Positions 42,900 through 52,087 of a stretch of 62,651 nucleotides of DNA are shown here, piece by piece; the first letter of the stretch is position 1, and the number at the start of each line of letters is the position of its first letter. The stretch comes from an uncultured Senegalimassilia sp. (GTDB taxonomy: Bacteria > Actinomycetota > Coriobacteriia > Coriobacteriales > Eggerthellaceae): the NCBI RefSeq assembly GCF_902464545.1, contig NZ_CABQJR010000012.1, forward strand, positions 1-62,651, in the 5' to 3' direction. The notes under the pieces are model-generated. The model saw only the letters and a program-made list of their open reading frames with translations. It was not told where the DNA came from and ran no database searches. The position numbers and the translations under genes are program-made.

Positions 42900-44042
42900 C
42901 TATTCGAAGACCACCAGCTCGTCACGATGCACCAACGGGCGCTGGGTCAGTGCGGCGAGCAAGCGGTTGCGCTCGAGCACCTCGCGCGTTTTGCCGCAGG
43001 CAAGCTCCACCTCGTCGGCGGAGAACGCCGCGCGGCCGCGAGCGAACAGATGGCCCGCAAGGTCTTTGATGTCGACGATATCGCCGGCCTCGAAACGACC
43101 CTCGACGCTGGCAACGCCCACGCAAAGCAGAGATTTGCCGTGCCCGATGAGCGCCGACTTCGCACCTTCATCGACCACCACCGCGCCGCGAGCCGAGTCG
43201 CCAAGGGCGATCCACAACTTGCGGGGCGTGATCTCGTGAGGCTTTTTCAACGCCGAGAAGCGCGTGCCGACGGCCTTGCCCGCTGCCGCATCCTCGACCA
43301 CGTGAGGCTGGCGACCGTAGCAGATGATCATGGGGATGCCGGCCACCATGAGCACGCGCGCGGCCTTGATCTTGGTGATCATGCCGCCCGAGCCCACGGT
43401 AGAGCCGGCGCCGCCGGCGACCGCCAGGATCTCGGGCCCGATGCTTTCCACATGAGGGATGAGCTTGGCATCGGGGTTCGTGTTCGGATTGCCATCGTAA
43501 AGGCCGTCGATATCGGACAGGATGACCATGAGATCGGCGTCGATCAGGCACGCGGCCAGTGCGGCGAGCGTGTCGTTATCGCCGAACTTGATCTGCTCGA
43601 CGGCAACGGTGTCGTTCTCGTTGATGATGGGCACCACACCCAGCTCCAGCAAGCGCAGAAGCGTGTTGCGGGCGTGCAGATACGCATGACGGTCGGCAGT
43701 ATCGCGACGGGTCAGCAAAACCGTCGAGGTCACGATGCCATGGACCGCGAACGCCTCGGCATACGCCGTGGCCAAGGCCGACTGCCCCACCGATGCCGCC
43801 GCCTGCAGGCTCGGCATGTCGCTGGGGCGCTTCTGGATGCCCAGGGCCTCAAGGCCGCATGCGATGGCGGCCGACGTCACGATGACGGGCTGCCAGCCGG
43901 CGGCCCGCACCTTCGCGATCTGGTCGGCAAGCGCCGCCAGGTACTCGTAATCGATGCTGCTCTCCGACGTGGTGAGCGTCGAAGAACCGATCTTTATGAC
44001 CAGGCGCCGTGCGGCGCCCGCCTTAGCATCCAGCTGTTCCAT
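42900..44042 (-). CDS. proB: glutamate 5-kinase with PUA domain (380 aa)
   Basis: First and feedback-controlled step of proline synthesis. The kinase domain has VIKIGSSTLT, INENDTVAVEQIKFGDNDTL and GTGGM-like VGSGGMITKIKAA; residues about 285-370 are the PUA domain. Start shares one base with the obgE stop (TAATG). Confidence 0.95.
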   Translation of the reverse strand: MEQLDAKAGAARRLVIKIGSSTLTTSESSIDYEYLAALADQIAKVRAAGWQPVIVTSAAIACGLEALGIQKRPSDMPSLQAAASVGQSALATAYAEAFAVHGIVTSTVLLTRRDTADRHAYLHARNTLLRLLELGVVPIINENDTVAVEQIKFGDNDTLAALAACLIDADLMVILSDIDGLYDGNPNTNPDAKLIPHVESIGPEILAVAGGAGSTVGSGGMITKIKAARVLMVAGIPMIICYGRQPHVVEDAAAGKAVGTRFSALKKPHEITPRKLWIALGDSARGAVVVDEGAKSALIGHGKSLLCVGVASVEGRFEAGDIVDIKDLAGHLFARGRAAFSADEVELACGKTREVLERNRLLAALTQRPLVHRDELVVFE

Positions 44043-45436
44043 TAGATATCAAGCTCCTCGAACAGATCGGCGGCCGTCCTGGTGGACTCGAACTCGAAGG
44101 CGCGCCCGCAGATGCGGATCTCGTCGCCATCGACGGCGCCCGCCTTCTCGAGCGCCTCCTCGACGCCCACGCGCTTGAGGCGGTGCTGCAGAAACACCAC
44201 GGCCTCCTCGTTTTCCCAATCACACTGCACCACCATACGCTCGACCTGGGTGCCCACCACGCGGAACACGCCCTCGGAGAGCTTGCGCACGGTGAAACGC
44301 TTGTCGCGGGCCTCGCGCTTGAGCTCCCAGACGTGCTCGTACTGCACGTCGGACGCCTCGGCCTGGCGAGCCTGCTCGCGAAGCTCGTGGACCTGGTTGG
44401 CGATGGCGGCCTTCAGGCTGTCCACGCCCTCACCGGTGAGCGCGCTGATGCAGTACACCTTCGGGTCGATGGGGCTCGGCGCGAACTCGTTGCCGCCGGC
44501 AGCGGCGATGGAATCGGCCTTGACCTGCGCCTTCAAGCGCTCCAATGCCTCTTCGGTACCCGCGACGTCGATCTTGTTGGCCACCACGATGCGCGGGCGG
44601 GCCGCCAGCTCGTCGGCGTAGAGCGCCAACTCGTTGTTGATGATCTTGTAGTCATCGAGCGGGTCGCGGCCCTCCCAGTCGCCCGTGAGGTCGACCACGT
44701 GCACGATGAGCGCCGTGCGCTCGATATGGCGGAGGAACTCGTGTCCCAGGCCGCGCCCCTCGTGCGCTCCCTCGATGAGACCGGGGATGTCGGCCACGAC
44801 GAAGCTCAAGTCACCCGAGCGCGCCACGCCCAGGTTGGGAACGAGCGTGGTGAACGGGTAATCGGCGATCTTCGGGCGTGCCGCCGAGATCTTCGAGATA
44901 AGCGAGCTTTTGCCGGCAGAGGGCATGCCAACAAGCGCCGCGTCGGCCATAAGCTTCATCTCAAGCTCGATCCAGCGCTCCTGCGCAGGCTCGCCCAGCT
45001 CGGCGAACGCCGGCGCGCGACGCGTGGAGGTGACGAAGTGGATGTTGCCGCGACCGCCCATGCCGCCGTCTGCCACGGTGATGCGCTCGCCGTCGTGGGT
45101 GAGGTCGGCCATGAGCTCACCGGTTTCCTTGGATTCCTCGAAGTATTCGTGGACCACGGTGCCCACCGGCACCTTGAGCACCAGATCGTCGCCCGTGGCG
45201 CCGTGCATGCGGCTGCCCTTGCCGTGCGTGCCGCGCTCTGCCTTGAAGTGGTGTTTGAAGCGGTAATCGATCAGCGAGGACACGCTGGCATCGGCTTCAA
45301 GCACCACGTTGCCGCCATGACCGCCGTCGCCGCCGTCGGGACCGCCCTTGGGCACGTGCGCCTCGCGGCGAAACGACATGCAGCCGGCGCCGCCGTCGCC
45401 GCCCTTAACGTGGATTCGGACCTTATCAATGAACAC
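44042..45436 (-). CDS. obgE: GTPase Obg (464 aa)
   Basis: Ribosome assembly GTPase. Residues 1-158 are the Gly-rich Obg fold, the G domain has GMPSAGKSSLISKIS, DIPGLIEGA and NKIDV, and about 365-440 is the C-terminal OCT domain. The start is a GTG, chosen because GGAGGT lies seven bases upstream. It follows rpmA after a terminator, so its transcription may need read-through or its own promoter. Confidence 0.95.
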   Translation of the reverse strand: MFIDKVRIHVKGGDGGAGCMSFRREAHVPKGGPDGGDGGHGGNVVLEADASVSSLIDYRFKHHFKAERGTHGKGSRMHGATGDDLVLKVPVGTVVHEYFEESKETGELMADLTHDGERITVADGGMGGRGNIHFVTSTRRAPAFAELGEPAQERWIELEMKLMADAALVGMPSAGKSSLISKISAARPKIADYPFTTLVPNLGVARSGDLSFVVADIPGLIEGAHEGRGLGHEFLRHIERTALIVHVVDLTGDWEGRDPLDDYKIINNELALYADELAARPRIVVANKIDVAGTEEALERLKAQVKADSIAAAGGNEFAPSPIDPKVYCISALTGEGVDSLKAAIANQVHELREQARQAEASDVQYEHVWELKREARDKRFTVRKLSEGVFRVVGTQVERMVVQCDWENEEAVVFLQHRLKRVGVEEALEKAGAVDGDEIRICGRAFEFESTRTAADLFEELDI

Positions 45437-45487
45437 GATGTGACCTCCATCGGTTTTAGGTTTGCGTGTATCCCCTGATTGTATACG

Positions 45488-45516
45488 AAAAAAGCCCCCT
45501 GCAAGGCAGGGGGCTT
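45488..45516 (-). terminator. terminator between rpmA and obgE
   Basis: AAGCCCCCTGC (45492-45502) pairs with GCAGGGGGCTT (45506-45516); on the leftward strand a run of seven T follows. A strong stop, probably partly read through. Confidence 0.9.
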
Positions 45517-45556
45517 CGCGAATGCATAGATGCCACGCACACGCGTGCGGCTTGTG

Positions 45557-45808
45557 CTACGCCTGGGGGCGGACATGCACGCGACGCTTCACGCCACGCG
45601 TGAACTCCAGCGTGCCGTCGCACAGAGCGAACAGCGTGTCGTCCTTGCCGCGGCCGACGTTGTCGCCGGGATGGAACTTGGTGCCGCGCTGACGGACGAT
45701 GATCTGGCCCGTCTTGATCTGCTGGCCGGCGAACATCTTCACGCCCAGTCGTTTTGCGTGGGAATCGCGGCCGTTACGGGTAGAACCGAGACCTTTTTTA
45801 TGTGCCAT
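45557..45808 (-). CDS. rpmA: 50S ribosomal protein L27 (83 aa)
   Basis: Starts MAHKKGLGSTRNGRDSHAKR and continues LGVKMFAGQQIKTGQIIVRQ, RGTKFHPGDNV; full length. It has no extra N-terminal extension needing cleavage (the Firmicutes type). TAAGGAGGG precedes the ATG. Follows rplU. Confidence 0.97.
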   Translation of the reverse strand: MAHKKGLGSTRNGRDSHAKRLGVKMFAGQQIKTGQIIVRQRGTKFHPGDNVGRGKDDTLFALCDGTLEFTRGVKRRVHVRPQA

Positions 45809-45826
45809 TTCATTCCCTCCTTACAA

Positions 45827-46132
45827 TTAAGCGATGGACTTGATCTCAACGCGCGTGAGCTGCTGGCGATGGCCGCGCAGCTTCTTGTAGTTCTTGCGCT
45901 TCTTGAACTTGAACACCAGCTGCTTGGGGCCCTTGAACTGCTCGACGACCTCAGCGGTGACCTTCTTGGCAGCTGCCTTGGCCGGATCGGCCTCGACGGT
46001 GGAACCGTCGACGAAGCAGATGACCGGAAGCTCGACAGTGGCGCCGACCTCGGCGTCCAGCTTCTCGATGTTGAGCTTGTCCCCGACGGCAACCTTGTAC
46101 TGCTTGCCGCCCGTTTTCACGATTGCGTACAT
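45827..46132 (-). CDS. rplU: 50S ribosomal protein L21 (101 aa)
   Basis: MYAIVKTGGKQYKVAVGDKL and the C-terminal FKKRKNYKKLRGHRQQLTRV are diagnostic. Full length. AGGAG precedes the start. First gene of rplU-rpmA. Confidence 0.97.
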   Translation of the reverse strand: MYAIVKTGGKQYKVAVGDKLNIEKLDAEVGATVELPVICFVDGSTVEADPAKAAAKKVTAEVVEQFKGPKQLVFKFKKRKNYKKLRGHRQQLTRVEIKSIA

Positions 46133-46167
46133 GTTTTCTCCTACTTTCGAAATAAACGCAAGGCGAT

Positions 46168-46196
46168 AGCTTAGCAGCGCGACCGTAGCAAGTCAA
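46168..46196 (-). promoter_or_regulatory. rplU promoter
   Basis: On the leftward strand TTGACT (46196-46191) and TAAGCT (46173-46168) are 17 bases apart, about 30 bases before the ribosome binding site. Good -35, moderate -10. Confidence 0.65.
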
Positions 46197-46355
46197 CGAA
46201 GTGATCGAATGCACAGTCTCCGCGTATCATCGCACTTATTTCCGTTGCGCCTCCTCGGGCACAACATTCGATATGATACCAGATGTCGTGGACACACGCG
46301 GCGGCGTTGCCGGCTTTTCCCACATTGCCGCCCCGCTTCACGGAATGCCCACAAG

Positions 46356-48986
46356 CTAGTGCGCTTCAGCCCAGGTATCGGCGGCCGAGATATCGGCGAG
46401 CAGGGGCACCTTGAGCTCAGCCACGTGCTCCATGACGTCGCGAACCATGGCAGAGAGCGCCTCCACTTCCCCATCGGGCACGCTGAAGTCCAGCTCGTCG
46501 TGCACCTGCACGAGCAAGCGGGCCTTGAAGCCCTCTTCCATGAGGCGTTCCTGCACCTGGCGCATGGCAATCTTGATGATGTCGGCGGCGCTACCCTGCA
46601 TGGGGTGGTTCATAGCGGTGCGCTCGCCGAAGCCGCGCGTGTTGCCGTTGGCGGCGCGCAGCTCGGGGATATGGCGCTTTCGCCCGAACATGGTTTGAGC
46701 ATAGCCGTTGGCGCGAGCCTGCTCGACCGTTTCATCGAGATAGGCGCGCACGCCGGGATGCACCTCGAAGTAGCGGTCGATCATGCCCTTCGCCTCGGCG
46801 ATGGAGATCCCCAGGCTTTGCGCCAACCCGAACGCCTGCTGGCCGTAGACGATGCCGAAGTTCACAGCCTTGGCGCGGCTGCGCTGCTCGGGCGTGACCT
46901 GGTCGATGGGCACATCGAACACGCGCGAAGCCGTGGAGGCGTGGAAGTCCGCGCCGCTGGTGAACGCCTGGACGAGCGCCTCGTCGCCGGAAAGGTGCGC
47001 AAGCAGGCGCAGCTCGATCTGCGAATAGTCGGCCGAGAGGAACTTGCAGCCCGGTTCGAGCGGGACGAAGCACTCGCGGATATGGCGCCCGAACTGCGTG
47101 CGCACGGGGATGTTCTGCAGGTTGGGGTCCGAAGAGGACAGGCGCCCGGTGGTGGTGACGGTCTCGTTGAAGTTGGAGTGCACGCGACCATCGCCTGCGC
47201 GCATGCGCGGCAGGGCGTCGATGTAGGTGGACTTGATCTTCGCCAGCTCGCGATAGCGCAGCACGAGGGCAGGCAGCTCATGGATCTCCGCGAGGTCTTT
47301 AAGCACCTTGGCGTCGGTAGAGTACCCGCGCTGGGTTTTCTTGCGCGCCGGAAGCCCGAGCACCTCGAACAGGATGTGGCCGAGCTGCTTGGGGGAATCC
47401 ACATTGAACTCCTGACCGGCAAGCTCGAAGATCTGAGCTCGAAGGCCCTCGATCTCCTCGCCCGTGGAGGCGCCCAGCTGCGCGAGGCGCGCAACGTCGA
47501 TGGCCGCGCCGGTGCGCTCCATGATGGCGAGCACCGCCACAAGCGGCAGGTCGATATCGAAATATGCGCGCTCCGAACCTTCGTCCTTCAGAGCACGGGT
47601 GAGCGGGCCGACCAGGGCGCGCGCCGCGGCGGCTTGTGCAGCTGCGCGCTGCTCTTCGGTTTTCGCCTCGGGAAGCACGCCGCCCATATAGGTATCGAGC
47701 AGCACGTCGTAGGTGTACTCGGACACCGACGAGTTCAAAACATACCCGGCAAGCCCCAGGTCGAAAGCGCGCATGGACATAAGCTGCCCATCGTCGACCA
47801 ACGCAGGAAGGGCGTTGTCGGCAGGATAGACGCGATGCACCGCCGCCTTGACATCGAGCGCGGCGAAGTTGCCGCTGGCGATCAGGCGCGCAAGCTGGGA
47901 GAACGCCGTGTCATCGGCGAACACGGCGCAGCCCTGAGAAGCGGACACCGCCACGACCGACCCGCCGCCGAACAGCGACTCCTGCTCGGGGTCGACGATG
48001 GCCACGCCCACCTGCTCGCCCGATTCCAAGACCGCATCCACAAGCTTCTCGGCCTCTTCGCCGTGCAGAACCTGGCCTACTTCGATGGCAGCGGATTCGC
48101 GCTTGGGGGCCTCGCCCACCAGCTTGAGCACGCGCGTCAGATGAGAGTTGAAGCGATACTTCGAGAACGCCTCGGTGACGGCCTGAGCACTGAACGCGGG
48201 GAACGCCGCACCCTCAAGGTCCAAGGGGAAATCCAGATCGCGCACGATGGTTGCAACCTTGCGGCTGGTAAACGCCGCCTCGCGGTTTTCCTCCATGCGC
48301 TCCTTTTGCTTGCCGCGCAGCTCATCGATGTGCTCATAAATGCCCTCGAGGCTGCCGTAGGCGCCCAGCAGCTTCGCCGCGGTTTTGTCGCCCACGCCCG
48401 GCACGCCGGGGATGTTATCGGAGCTGTCGCCCTTCAGTCCCAGGAAATCGGGAAACTGCGAAGGCTCCACGCCGTAACGCTCGCGCACCTCGCCCGGGCC
48501 GTAAATGGCCACATCGGTGATGCCCTTGCGCGTGGTGACCACGTGCGTGAGCTCGGAACACAGCTGGTAGACGTCCTTATCGCCCGAGACCAGCAGCGTG
48601 CGATAGCCCAGCCCCTCGTCGCGCGCCGCAACGGTTCCCAGGATATCGTCGCCCTCCCAGCCCGTCACGCGCACCACGGGGATGCTCATGGACTCGAGCA
48701 GCTCTTCGATGATGGGGAACTGCGCCTTCAGGCCCGGGTCCATGGGAGGGCGCTGGGCCTTGTATTGCTCGAGCGCCTCGGTGCGGAACTTCGGGCGCCC
48801 GGCATCGAAGGCGCACACGATGGCGTCGGGATTGGAGATGTCGATGAACTTGAGCAGCATGGCTATGAAGCCGAACACCGCGTTGGTGGGCGTGCCGTCC
48901 GGGGCGTTCATGGTCGGCGGCACCGCGTGGAAGGCGCGGTGCATCAACGAGTTGCCGTCGATGACGGCCACTTTCTTCTCAGGCAT
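46356..48986 (-). CDS. polA: DNA polymerase I (876 aa)
   Basis: Repair and Okazaki-fragment polymerase. The 5'-3' exonuclease domain (1 to about 290) has VIDGNSLMHRAFHA, GWEGDDILGT and LKGDSSDNIPGVPGVGDKTA. The 3'-5' exonuclease domain (about 300-480) is present in size but lacks the acidic metal residues (no DTET-like motif), so proofreading is probably absent, as in many Gram-positives. The polymerase domain has DYSQIELRLLAHLS, VNFGIVYGQ and QVHDELDF. The start at MPEKKVAVID is fixed by GAAGGAAG. Confidence 0.95.
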   Translation of the reverse strand: MPEKKVAVIDGNSLMHRAFHAVPPTMNAPDGTPTNAVFGFIAMLLKFIDISNPDAIVCAFDAGRPKFRTEALEQYKAQRPPMDPGLKAQFPIIEELLESMSIPVVRVTGWEGDDILGTVAARDEGLGYRTLLVSGDKDVYQLCSELTHVVTTRKGITDVAIYGPGEVRERYGVEPSQFPDFLGLKGDSSDNIPGVPGVGDKTAAKLLGAYGSLEGIYEHIDELRGKQKERMEENREAAFTSRKVATIVRDLDFPLDLEGAAFPAFSAQAVTEAFSKYRFNSHLTRVLKLVGEAPKRESAAIEVGQVLHGEEAEKLVDAVLESGEQVGVAIVDPEQESLFGGGSVVAVSASQGCAVFADDTAFSQLARLIASGNFAALDVKAAVHRVYPADNALPALVDDGQLMSMRAFDLGLAGYVLNSSVSEYTYDVLLDTYMGGVLPEAKTEEQRAAAQAAAARALVGPLTRALKDEGSERAYFDIDLPLVAVLAIMERTGAAIDVARLAQLGASTGEEIEGLRAQIFELAGQEFNVDSPKQLGHILFEVLGLPARKKTQRGYSTDAKVLKDLAEIHELPALVLRYRELAKIKSTYIDALPRMRAGDGRVHSNFNETVTTTGRLSSSDPNLQNIPVRTQFGRHIRECFVPLEPGCKFLSADYSQIELRLLAHLSGDEALVQAFTSGADFHASTASRVFDVPIDQVTPEQRSRAKAVNFGIVYGQQAFGLAQSLGISIAEAKGMIDRYFEVHPGVRAYLDETVEQARANGYAQTMFGRKRHIPELRAANGNTRGFGERTAMNHPMQGSAADIIKIAMRQVQERLMEEGFKARLLVQVHDELDFSVPDGEVEALSAMVRDVMEHVAELKVPLLADISAADTWAEAH

Positions 48987-49085
48987 AAGGCTTCCTTCAG
49001 GTTGGTTGCGCTTTCCCACCATTATATAAGCGACGAAGGGAAAGCGGCGCCAACCGCATCAGACAAGCACCGTTTGCCTGCTTCG

Positions 49086-49757
49086 CTACGCGCTCCAAAG
49101 GTAGCCGACGCCGCGCACCGTCTCCAGATGCTGCGAAAGCTCGGGGCCGAGCTTTGCGCGAACGCGCCTGACGTGCACGTCGACGGTGCGGCTACCGCCG
49201 TAGTAATCGAAGCCCCACACGCGGCGCAGCAGGGCATCGCGGCTGTACGTGCGGCCCGGATGGGTGACCAAAAAGGCCAGCAGCGCGTATTCAAGATACG
49301 TGAAGTCAAGCGGTTCCCCGCCCACCGTCACCTGGTACGTTGCCAGGTTGATGGTCATGTTGTCCACCGTCACGAAATCGGTCGAGGTGCTCTCGTTGCC
49401 GGGCCAAAGAAGCTGGCGGATGCGCGCGGCGCACTCCTCGCTGCCGGCGCCGTGCACCACGAAATCGCTTTTCACCTGCACGGGAAGGCGGAACTCGGGA
49501 AGCTGCGCCTCGTTGACGATGACCAGCAGCGATGCCGAGCCGTCCTCGAGCAGCACCGATTCCACCTGCGACAAGGTTGCCAGCGCATCGGCGCGCGCCT
49601 CGTAGATGACCAGGTCGTAGGAAGGATGCTGGGACAGCAGCTTTTTAAACTGCACCGAGGACCCCGCCGCGACATCGACGTCCAGGCCTGAGAGCACCTG
49701 CTGGAACTTGTGGGCGTTATCAAGGCTGTCGGCGATGAATATGACCGTTTTCCTCAT
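49086..49757 (-). CDS. glnR: GlnR-type orphan response regulator (223 aa)
   Basis: OmpR/PhoB-like regulator of nitrogen metabolism. The winged helix (about 130-223) contains GGEPLDFTYLEYALLAFL and RTVDVHVRRVRAKLGPE with VWGFDYYGG before it, very close to GlnR of mycobacteria. The receiver-like domain (1-118) lacks the phospho-acceptor: the place of Asp in GlnR is Glu53 in IYEARAD, and no histidine kinase is near, as for GlnR. It follows glnA by 37 bases on the same strand, with AAGGAGGTG. No sensor gene in the window. Confidence 0.85.
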   Translation of the reverse strand: MRKTVIFIADSLDNAHKFQQVLSGLDVDVAAGSSVQFKKLLSQHPSYDLVIYEARADALATLSQVESVLLEDGSASLLVIVNEAQLPEFRLPVQVKSDFVVHGAGSEECAARIRQLLWPGNESTSTDFVTVDNMTINLATYQVTVGGEPLDFTYLEYALLAFLVTHPGRTYSRDALLRRVWGFDYYGGSRTVDVHVRRVRAKLGPELSQHLETVRGVGYLWSA

Positions 49758-49794
49758 TGTGAACGCACCTCCTTACGTCGCATCCCGCGCACCT

Positions 49795-51138
49795 CTACAG
49801 AACCGCCAGGTAGCGGTCAAGCTCCCAGGTGGACACGTTGGACTGGTACTCGTCCCACTCCGCCTGCTTGGCTTCCACCAGGTAATCGCAGATGTGGTCG
49901 CCCAGCGTTTCGCGCATGAGCTTCGAGCGCCTGAACAGCTCGACGGCCTGGCCAAGGCTTTCGGGAAGCGTGCGGAACCCCTGACGGAGCAGCTCCTGAC
50001 GCGATTGGGTGAACAGGTCGCGGTCCTCGACGGGCGCCGGGGGCTCAAGGCCCTCCTCGATGCCGGCCAGGCCCGCCGCCAGCATGACCGCGAAAGTGAG
50101 GTAGGGGTTGGCGCTGGGGTCGGGGCTGCGCAGCTCCAGACGGCACGCCATCTCGCGATTAGGACGATAACCGGGCACGCGCACGAGCGTGGAACGGTTG
50201 GCGCGGGCCCAGGAAAGGTAGATGGGGGCCTCGCCGCCGGCGAGCAGGCGCTTGTAGGAGTTGACGCAGGGGTTGGTGATCAGGGCGAACTCGGGCGCGT
50301 ACTTCAAGATGCCCGCGAGGAAGCTTTTCGCGGTTGCCGACAGATGATAGCCTTGCGGGTCATCAGGGTCGAAGAACACGTTGCTGCCATCAAAATCGAA
50401 CAGGCTCATGTGCACGTGCATGCCGCTGCCGGGCGCATCGGAGAGGGGCTTGGGCATGAAGGAGGCGTACACGCCGTGCTTCATGGCGATCTCCTTCACC
50501 ACCAGCTTGTAGGTCATGACCGCATCGGCCATGGACAGGGCGTCGGTGAAGCGCAAGTCGATCTCGTGCTGGGAAGGGCCGTTCTCGTGATGGCTGTACT
50601 CCACCGGGATGCCCATCTTCTCAAGGGTGAGCACGGTGTCGCGTCGCAGGTCGCTGGCGTAATCCAAACTGGTCAGGTCGAAATAGCCGCCGCGATCCAA
50701 CAGCTCGGTGCCCTCGGCGTCTTTAAAGTAGTAGAACTCCACCTCGGGGCCGACGTTGAACACGTACCCCATGTCCTGCGCCTTGCCCACCACGCGCGCC
50801 AGCACATGGCGCGGGTCGCCCTCGAAGGGCTTGCCATCGGGCGTGCGGATGCCGCAGAACATGCGGGCGACGGCGTTGCTCTCCGGGCGCCACGGAAGCA
50901 CCTGGAACGTGGAGGCGTCGGGAAACGCCAGCATATCGGATTCCTCGGTGCGGCAAAAGCCCTCGATGCAGCTGCCGTCGAAGCCCATGCCGTCGGCGAA
51001 AGCGTCCTCAAGCTCGCTAGGGATGACGGCGAACGATTTCATGCTGCCGAGCACATCGGTGAACCAGAAGCGCACGAAGTGCACATCGCGGCTTTTGATG
51101 GTTTTCAGAACGAAATCCTGTTCCGGGTTGGAAGCCAT
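49795..51138 (-). CDS. glnA: glutamine synthetase type I (447 aa)
   Basis: Makes glutamine from glutamate, ammonia and ATP. Motifs are MGFDGSCIEGFCRTEESDML, AEVEFYYF-like GPEVEFYYF, GSGMHVHMSLFD and NPCVNSYKRLL. The adenylylation loop NLYDLP of the beta type is missing (DRDLFTQSRQEL instead), so this is the alpha type, not controlled by adenylylation. AAGGAGGAATCG precedes the Met at 51138; an in-frame start ten codons upstream lacks a site. First gene of glnA-glnR. Confidence 0.96.
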   Translation of the reverse strand: MASNPEQDFVLKTIKSRDVHFVRFWFTDVLGSMKSFAVIPSELEDAFADGMGFDGSCIEGFCRTEESDMLAFPDASTFQVLPWRPESNAVARMFCGIRTPDGKPFEGDPRHVLARVVGKAQDMGYVFNVGPEVEFYYFKDAEGTELLDRGGYFDLTSLDYASDLRRDTVLTLEKMGIPVEYSHHENGPSQHEIDLRFTDALSMADAVMTYKLVVKEIAMKHGVYASFMPKPLSDAPGSGMHVHMSLFDFDGSNVFFDPDDPQGYHLSATAKSFLAGILKYAPEFALITNPCVNSYKRLLAGGEAPIYLSWARANRSTLVRVPGYRPNREMACRLELRSPDPSANPYLTFAVMLAAGLAGIEEGLEPPAPVEDRDLFTQSRQELLRQGFRTLPESLGQAVELFRRSKLMRETLGDHICDYLVEAKQAEWDEYQSNVSTWELDRYLAVL

Positions 51139-51204
51139 GGACGATTCCTCCTTCGCGCGCCAGGCCATGCAGCGGCGCGGATCCTGACAACTTCTTAAAG
51201 GATG

Positions 51205-51235
51205 ATTATATCAGCGCATGTTGCCAACACGTTAC
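51205..51235 (-). promoter_or_regulatory. glnA promoter with GlnR-like box
   Basis: On the leftward strand GTAAC, six bases, GCAAC (51235-51220) lies just upstream of a perfect TATAAT (51210-51205). The known GlnR box is GTnAC-n6-GaAAC, so only one core base differs. The site covers the -35 place, where the hexamer itself is poor, as expected for an activated promoter. A further GTAAT lies nine bases before it. Confidence 0.6.
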
Positions 51236-51305
51236 GCGCATTACCCATTGCGGAAGCGAATCGAACCCGGGGCTTCCCATCGAAAACGGCATGCGCATAC
51301 GCGAA

Positions 51306-51327
51306 GGGCCGCCTCGAAAGGCGGCCC
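51306..51327 (-). terminator. terminator after metI
   Basis: GGGCCGCCT (51306-51314) pairs with AGGCGGCCC (51319-51327) around CGAA, 77 bases after metI and before the glnA promoter. Confidence 0.75.
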
Positions 51328-51403
51328 GAAAGTTGTTGAACCTATTTGGTTAGCGCACCGCACCCGGGGAAGGCGCGCACCGTACCAACCGGAGCGCAGA
51401 ACC

Positions 51404-52087
51404 CTACGACCTGCGGACGCGCTTGTCGACCAGTCGTGCGACCAAGTCGCCGATGGACTGGAACACCTGCACGAGCACGATGCACAGCACGATGGAGGCG
51501 ATCATGACATCGCCCAGATAGCGCTGGTAGCCGTAGCGGATGGCAATATCGCCGATACCGCCCGCGCCCACCGCGCCGGCCATGGCGGTGTAACCGAACA
51601 AGGTGATGACGGTGATGGAGGCACCGCGCACCAGGCTGGGCAGGCTTTCGCGCAGCATGACCTTGCATACGATCTGCCAAGTGTTCGCGCCGAAGCTTTG
51701 CGCGGCCTCCACCAGGCCGCCGTCGACCTCTGCTAGGCTCTGCTCGACCATGCGGCCCACGAACGGGATGGCGGCCACGGTAAGCGGCACGATGGCGCCG
51801 GGAACGCCGAGCGACGTGCCGACCACCAGGCGCGTGAACGGGATGATGGCCACGAGCAAGATGATGAACGGGATGGAACGGCCGATGTTGACGATCCAGC
51901 CAAGCACCGTGTTAAGGGCACGCTGGGGCTTCAGACCGTCTTTGGCCGTGATGACCAGGAGCACGCCGAGCGGCACGCCGATAAGGTAGGCGAACAGCGT
52001 GGACGCAAGGGTCATGACGAGCGTGTCCACCGTGCCCTGGGCGAACAGGGCGCCATACTGCGAGATGAAGTTGCTGATGTAATCCAT
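51404..52087 (-). CDS. metI: methionine ABC transporter permease (227 aa)
   Basis: Inner-membrane part of a D/L-methionine importer. Five hydrophobic segments are seen from about residue 20 to 215. The EAA-like loop is in EAAQSFGANTWQIVCKVMLRE, and GRSIPFIILLVAIIP and GYTAMAGAVGAGGIGD are typical MetI segments. Starts directly after metN. No MetQ lipoprotein gene follows. Confidence 0.94.
   Translation of the reverse strand: MDYISNFISQYGALFAQGTVDTLVMTLASTLFAYLIGVPLGVLLVITAKDGLKPQRALNTVLGWIVNIGRSIPFIILLVAIIPFTRLVVGTSLGVPGAIVPLTVAAIPFVGRMVEQSLAEVDGGLVEAAQSFGANTWQIVCKVMLRESLPSLVRGASITVITLFGYTAMAGAVGAGGIGDIAIRYGYQRYLGDVMIASIVLCIVLVQVFQSIGDLVARLVDKRVRRS

Noticed and set aside
46209..49691. 1160-codon open frame antisense to polA
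   Set aside because: It covers polA and part of glnR on the wrong strand. Composition (His, Gly, Val, Ala-rich) is that of a mirror frame.
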